Origin: Phocaeicola vulgatus ATCC 8482
GTDB taxonomy: Bacteria; Bacteroidota; Bacteroidia; Bacteroidales; Bacteroidaceae
NCBI RefSeq assembly: GCF_000012825.1
Contig: NC_009614.1
Location: 248,001 to 312,000, forward strand
Direction: 5' to 3'
DNA: 64,000 nt
The stretch's first letter is position 1; each line of letters starts with the position of its first letter. Positions 62,626-64,000 of this stretch are shown here, piece after piece. Both the position numbers and the translations under genes were made by a program. Below the pieces are notes generated by a model. That model searched no databases, was not told the origin of the DNA, and was given only the letters and a program-made list of their open reading frames with translations.

Positions 62626-64000
62626 ATGGATAATTTTATCTTTCACAATCCTACACGCCTCATCTTTGGCAAAGGCATGATTGCCCAATTGTCCCAACAG
62701 ATACCGGCCGACAAGAGAATCATGATCACTTTCGGAGGTGGCAGTGTAAAAACCAATGGAGTCTATGAACAAGTAATCCAAGCCCTTGAAGGACGTGATT
62801 ACACGGAGTTTTGGGGAATAGAATCAAATCCCGATATATCTACCTTGAAAAAGGCGATAGAATCAGGCAAAGAAAAAAACATTGACTTCCTGCTGGCAGT
62901 AGGTGGCGGCTCAGTTATAGACGGCACCAAGTTGATTTCCGCTGGTATTCCCTACAACGGAGATGCCTGGGAACTGGTTAAAAAAGGCAGTGCACAAAAC
63001 ACGATTCCTTTAGGAACTGTGCTAACCATTCCCGCCACAGGTTCAGAAATGAATAACGGAGCTGTAATTTCATGCCGTGAAACTCATGAAAAATATCCAT
63101 TTTTCTCCTCCCATCCTGTATTTTCTATCCTAGATCCGACAGTAACTTTCTCACTGCCCGACTATCAGATAGCTTGCGGACTGGCAGACACTTTTGTACA
63201 CGTCATGGAACAATACATGACCAAAACAAACGAATCTTATCTAATGGACCGCTGGAGCGAAAGCATCCTTCGTACATTGGTACAAATCGCTCCGCAAATC
63301 AAAGAAAACAAACAGGACTATCACTTGATGAGTGAATTTATGATGTCCGCCACTATGGCTTTGAACGGTTTTATTGCTATGGGAGTATCCGAAGACTGGG
63401 CCACCCACATGATAGGGCATGAGCTGACCGCACTACATGGCATGACACACGGCCAGACCCTGGCAATCGTATTTCCCGGAACTCTACGGACACTCGCCGA
63501 TAAAAAACGTGACAAAATACTACAATATGGCGAACGTATCTGGGGGGTTACTTCAGGAGTTCCCAGTGTACGGGTATCGCTAACCATAGAAAAAACTGAA
63601 GAATTCTTTAGAAATTTAGGACTTAAGACTCGCTTGGATGAAGCAGGAATAGGCGATGATACCATTGAAGAAATAGTACGCCGGTTCAATGAGAGAGGCG
63701 CAGCATACGGAGAGGACGGTGATGTAACGGGAGAAGTGGCACGCCGGATTCTGCAAAACTGTAAATCGAAAAAAGAAACAACTGATACAGAAGGAACGAG
63801 TATGAAAACAGTTATTCTTACTTCTTTCAAAAGTGATGTCCGCGCACACATGTTACAGGATCTTCTAAAAAATGAAGGTATAGAATCCATGTTGCAGGGA
63901 GAATATACAGCCCAAGTTTTGGCTTATATTCCGGGAATGGAAATAAAGGTTCTAGTCTTCGAAAAAGATTATGTCCGGGCATTTGAGATCCTGAAAGCCA
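62626..64000 (+). CDS. Iron-containing alcohol dehydrogenase fused to a DUF2007-like domain, cut by window edge
   Basis: Residues 1 to about 385 are a group-III (YqhD/butanol-dehydrogenase-like) NAD(P)H-dependent alcohol dehydrogenase: FIFHNPTRLIFGKG, nucleotide-binding FLLAVGGGSVIDGTKL, TIPATGSEMNNGAVI, and the metal ligands in CGLADTFVHVMEQY and WATHMIGHELTALHGMTHGQTLA. After a polar linker the same frame continues from Met393 with MKTVILTSFKSDVRAHMLQD and LLKNEGIESMLQG, a DUF2007-like domain. It runs off the right edge open. ATG 62626 follows a 76-bp gap shared with the divergent S1-domain gene. Confidence 0.88.
   Translation, partial: MDNFIFHNPTRLIFGKGMIAQLSQQIPADKRIMITFGGGSVKTNGVYEQVIQALEGRDYTEFWGIESNPDISTLKKAIESGKEKNIDFLLAVGGGSVIDGTKLISAGIPYNGDAWELVKKGSAQNTIPLGTVLTIPATGSEMNNGAVISCRETHEKYPFFSSHPVFSILDPTVTFSLPDYQIACGLADTFVHVMEQYMTKTNESYLMDRWSESILRTLVQIAPQIKENKQDYHLMSEFMMSATMALNGFIAMGVSEDWATHMIGHELTALHGMTHGQTLAIVFPGTLRTLADKKRDKILQYGERIWGVTSGVPSVRVSLTIEKTEEFFRNLGLKTRLDEAGIGDDTIEEIVRRFNERGAAYGEDGDVTGEVARRILQNCKSKKETTDTEGTSMKTVILTSFKSDVRAHMLQDLLKNEGIESMLQGEYTAQVLAYIPGMEIKVLVFEKDYVRAFEILKA

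Noticed and set aside
1..64000. CRISPR arrays, tRNA and rRNA genes
   Set aside because: No regular direct-repeat/spacer array, and no tRNA-like cloverleaf or rRNA-like stretch, was recognised on reading both strands; without a search tool a single tRNA could still be missed.

Overview
The window looks like a chromosomal segment of a gut Bacteroidales, Bacteroides or Phocaeicola type. It has SusC/SusD pairs, many exported carbohydrate-active enzymes, promoters of the Bacteroides form (TTTG, 19-21 bp, TAnnTTTG) and A+T-rich intergenic DNA. The species cannot be fixed from the sequence alone.

Positions 1-48,905 form one large polysaccharide utilisation locus built around two divergent SusC/SusD pairs. 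The left half (minus strand) holds susC1-susD1, a terminator, an operon of PL22-like beta-propeller lyase, S1 sulfatase and GH106 rhamnosidase, and a GH2 that runs off the left edge. The right half holds susC2 (broken by an IS982-type element), susD2 and a small lipoprotein. It continues with GH78, CE15, PL11 and a GH106-like/GH28 fusion, then GH105, a GH43-GH42 pair on the minus strand, and a seven-gene operon (GH2, rhamnogalacturonan acetylesterase, GH28, DUF4450-like, CBM9-like, GH28, GH106). The enzyme set points to rhamnogalacturonan I: lyase and unsaturated-product hydrolase for the backbone, rhamnosidases and galacturonidases for exo-trimming, galactosidases and GH43 for side chains, and esterases. 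A sulfatase beside a PL22-like protein suggests that the left half may serve a related but different ligand.

The most interesting structure lies between the two susC genes. A perfect 442-bp inverted repeat (13858-14299 and 16079-16520) covers the 5' leader and the first 137 codons of both genes and flanks a tyrosine recombinase gene. Only the susC2-facing end of the enclosed segment carries a good promoter. That promoter has a three-part operator, TTCYAT-N4-ATGNAY-N4-TTCYAT, fixed 21-22 bp upstream of the -7 element. The same operator occurs at five enzyme promoters in both halves of the locus. The model I infer is one regulon whose enzymes are always available, with one promoter that a recombinase flips between two alternative SusCD importers. 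In this strain the promoter faces susC2, which carries a fresh IS insertion with an intact 6-bp target duplication.

Positions 48,906-52,975 hold a terminator, a 950-bp gene-poor stretch with four 21-bp tandem palindromic units, an isoaspartyl peptidase/asparaginase gene with a possible attenuating leader, a 44-aa small gene, and a ROK kinase-rhamnose mutarotase pair. Positions 53,063-58,791 encode a MacAB/TolC-like exporter (ATPase, two permeases, adaptor, outer-membrane channel). An IS1182-type element follows directly, then a basic secreted protein, a CvfB-like S1-domain protein, and an iron-containing alcohol dehydrogenase fused to a DUF2007-like domain that runs off the right edge. No HTCS, AraC or ECF-sigma regulator gene for the locus is visible in the window.
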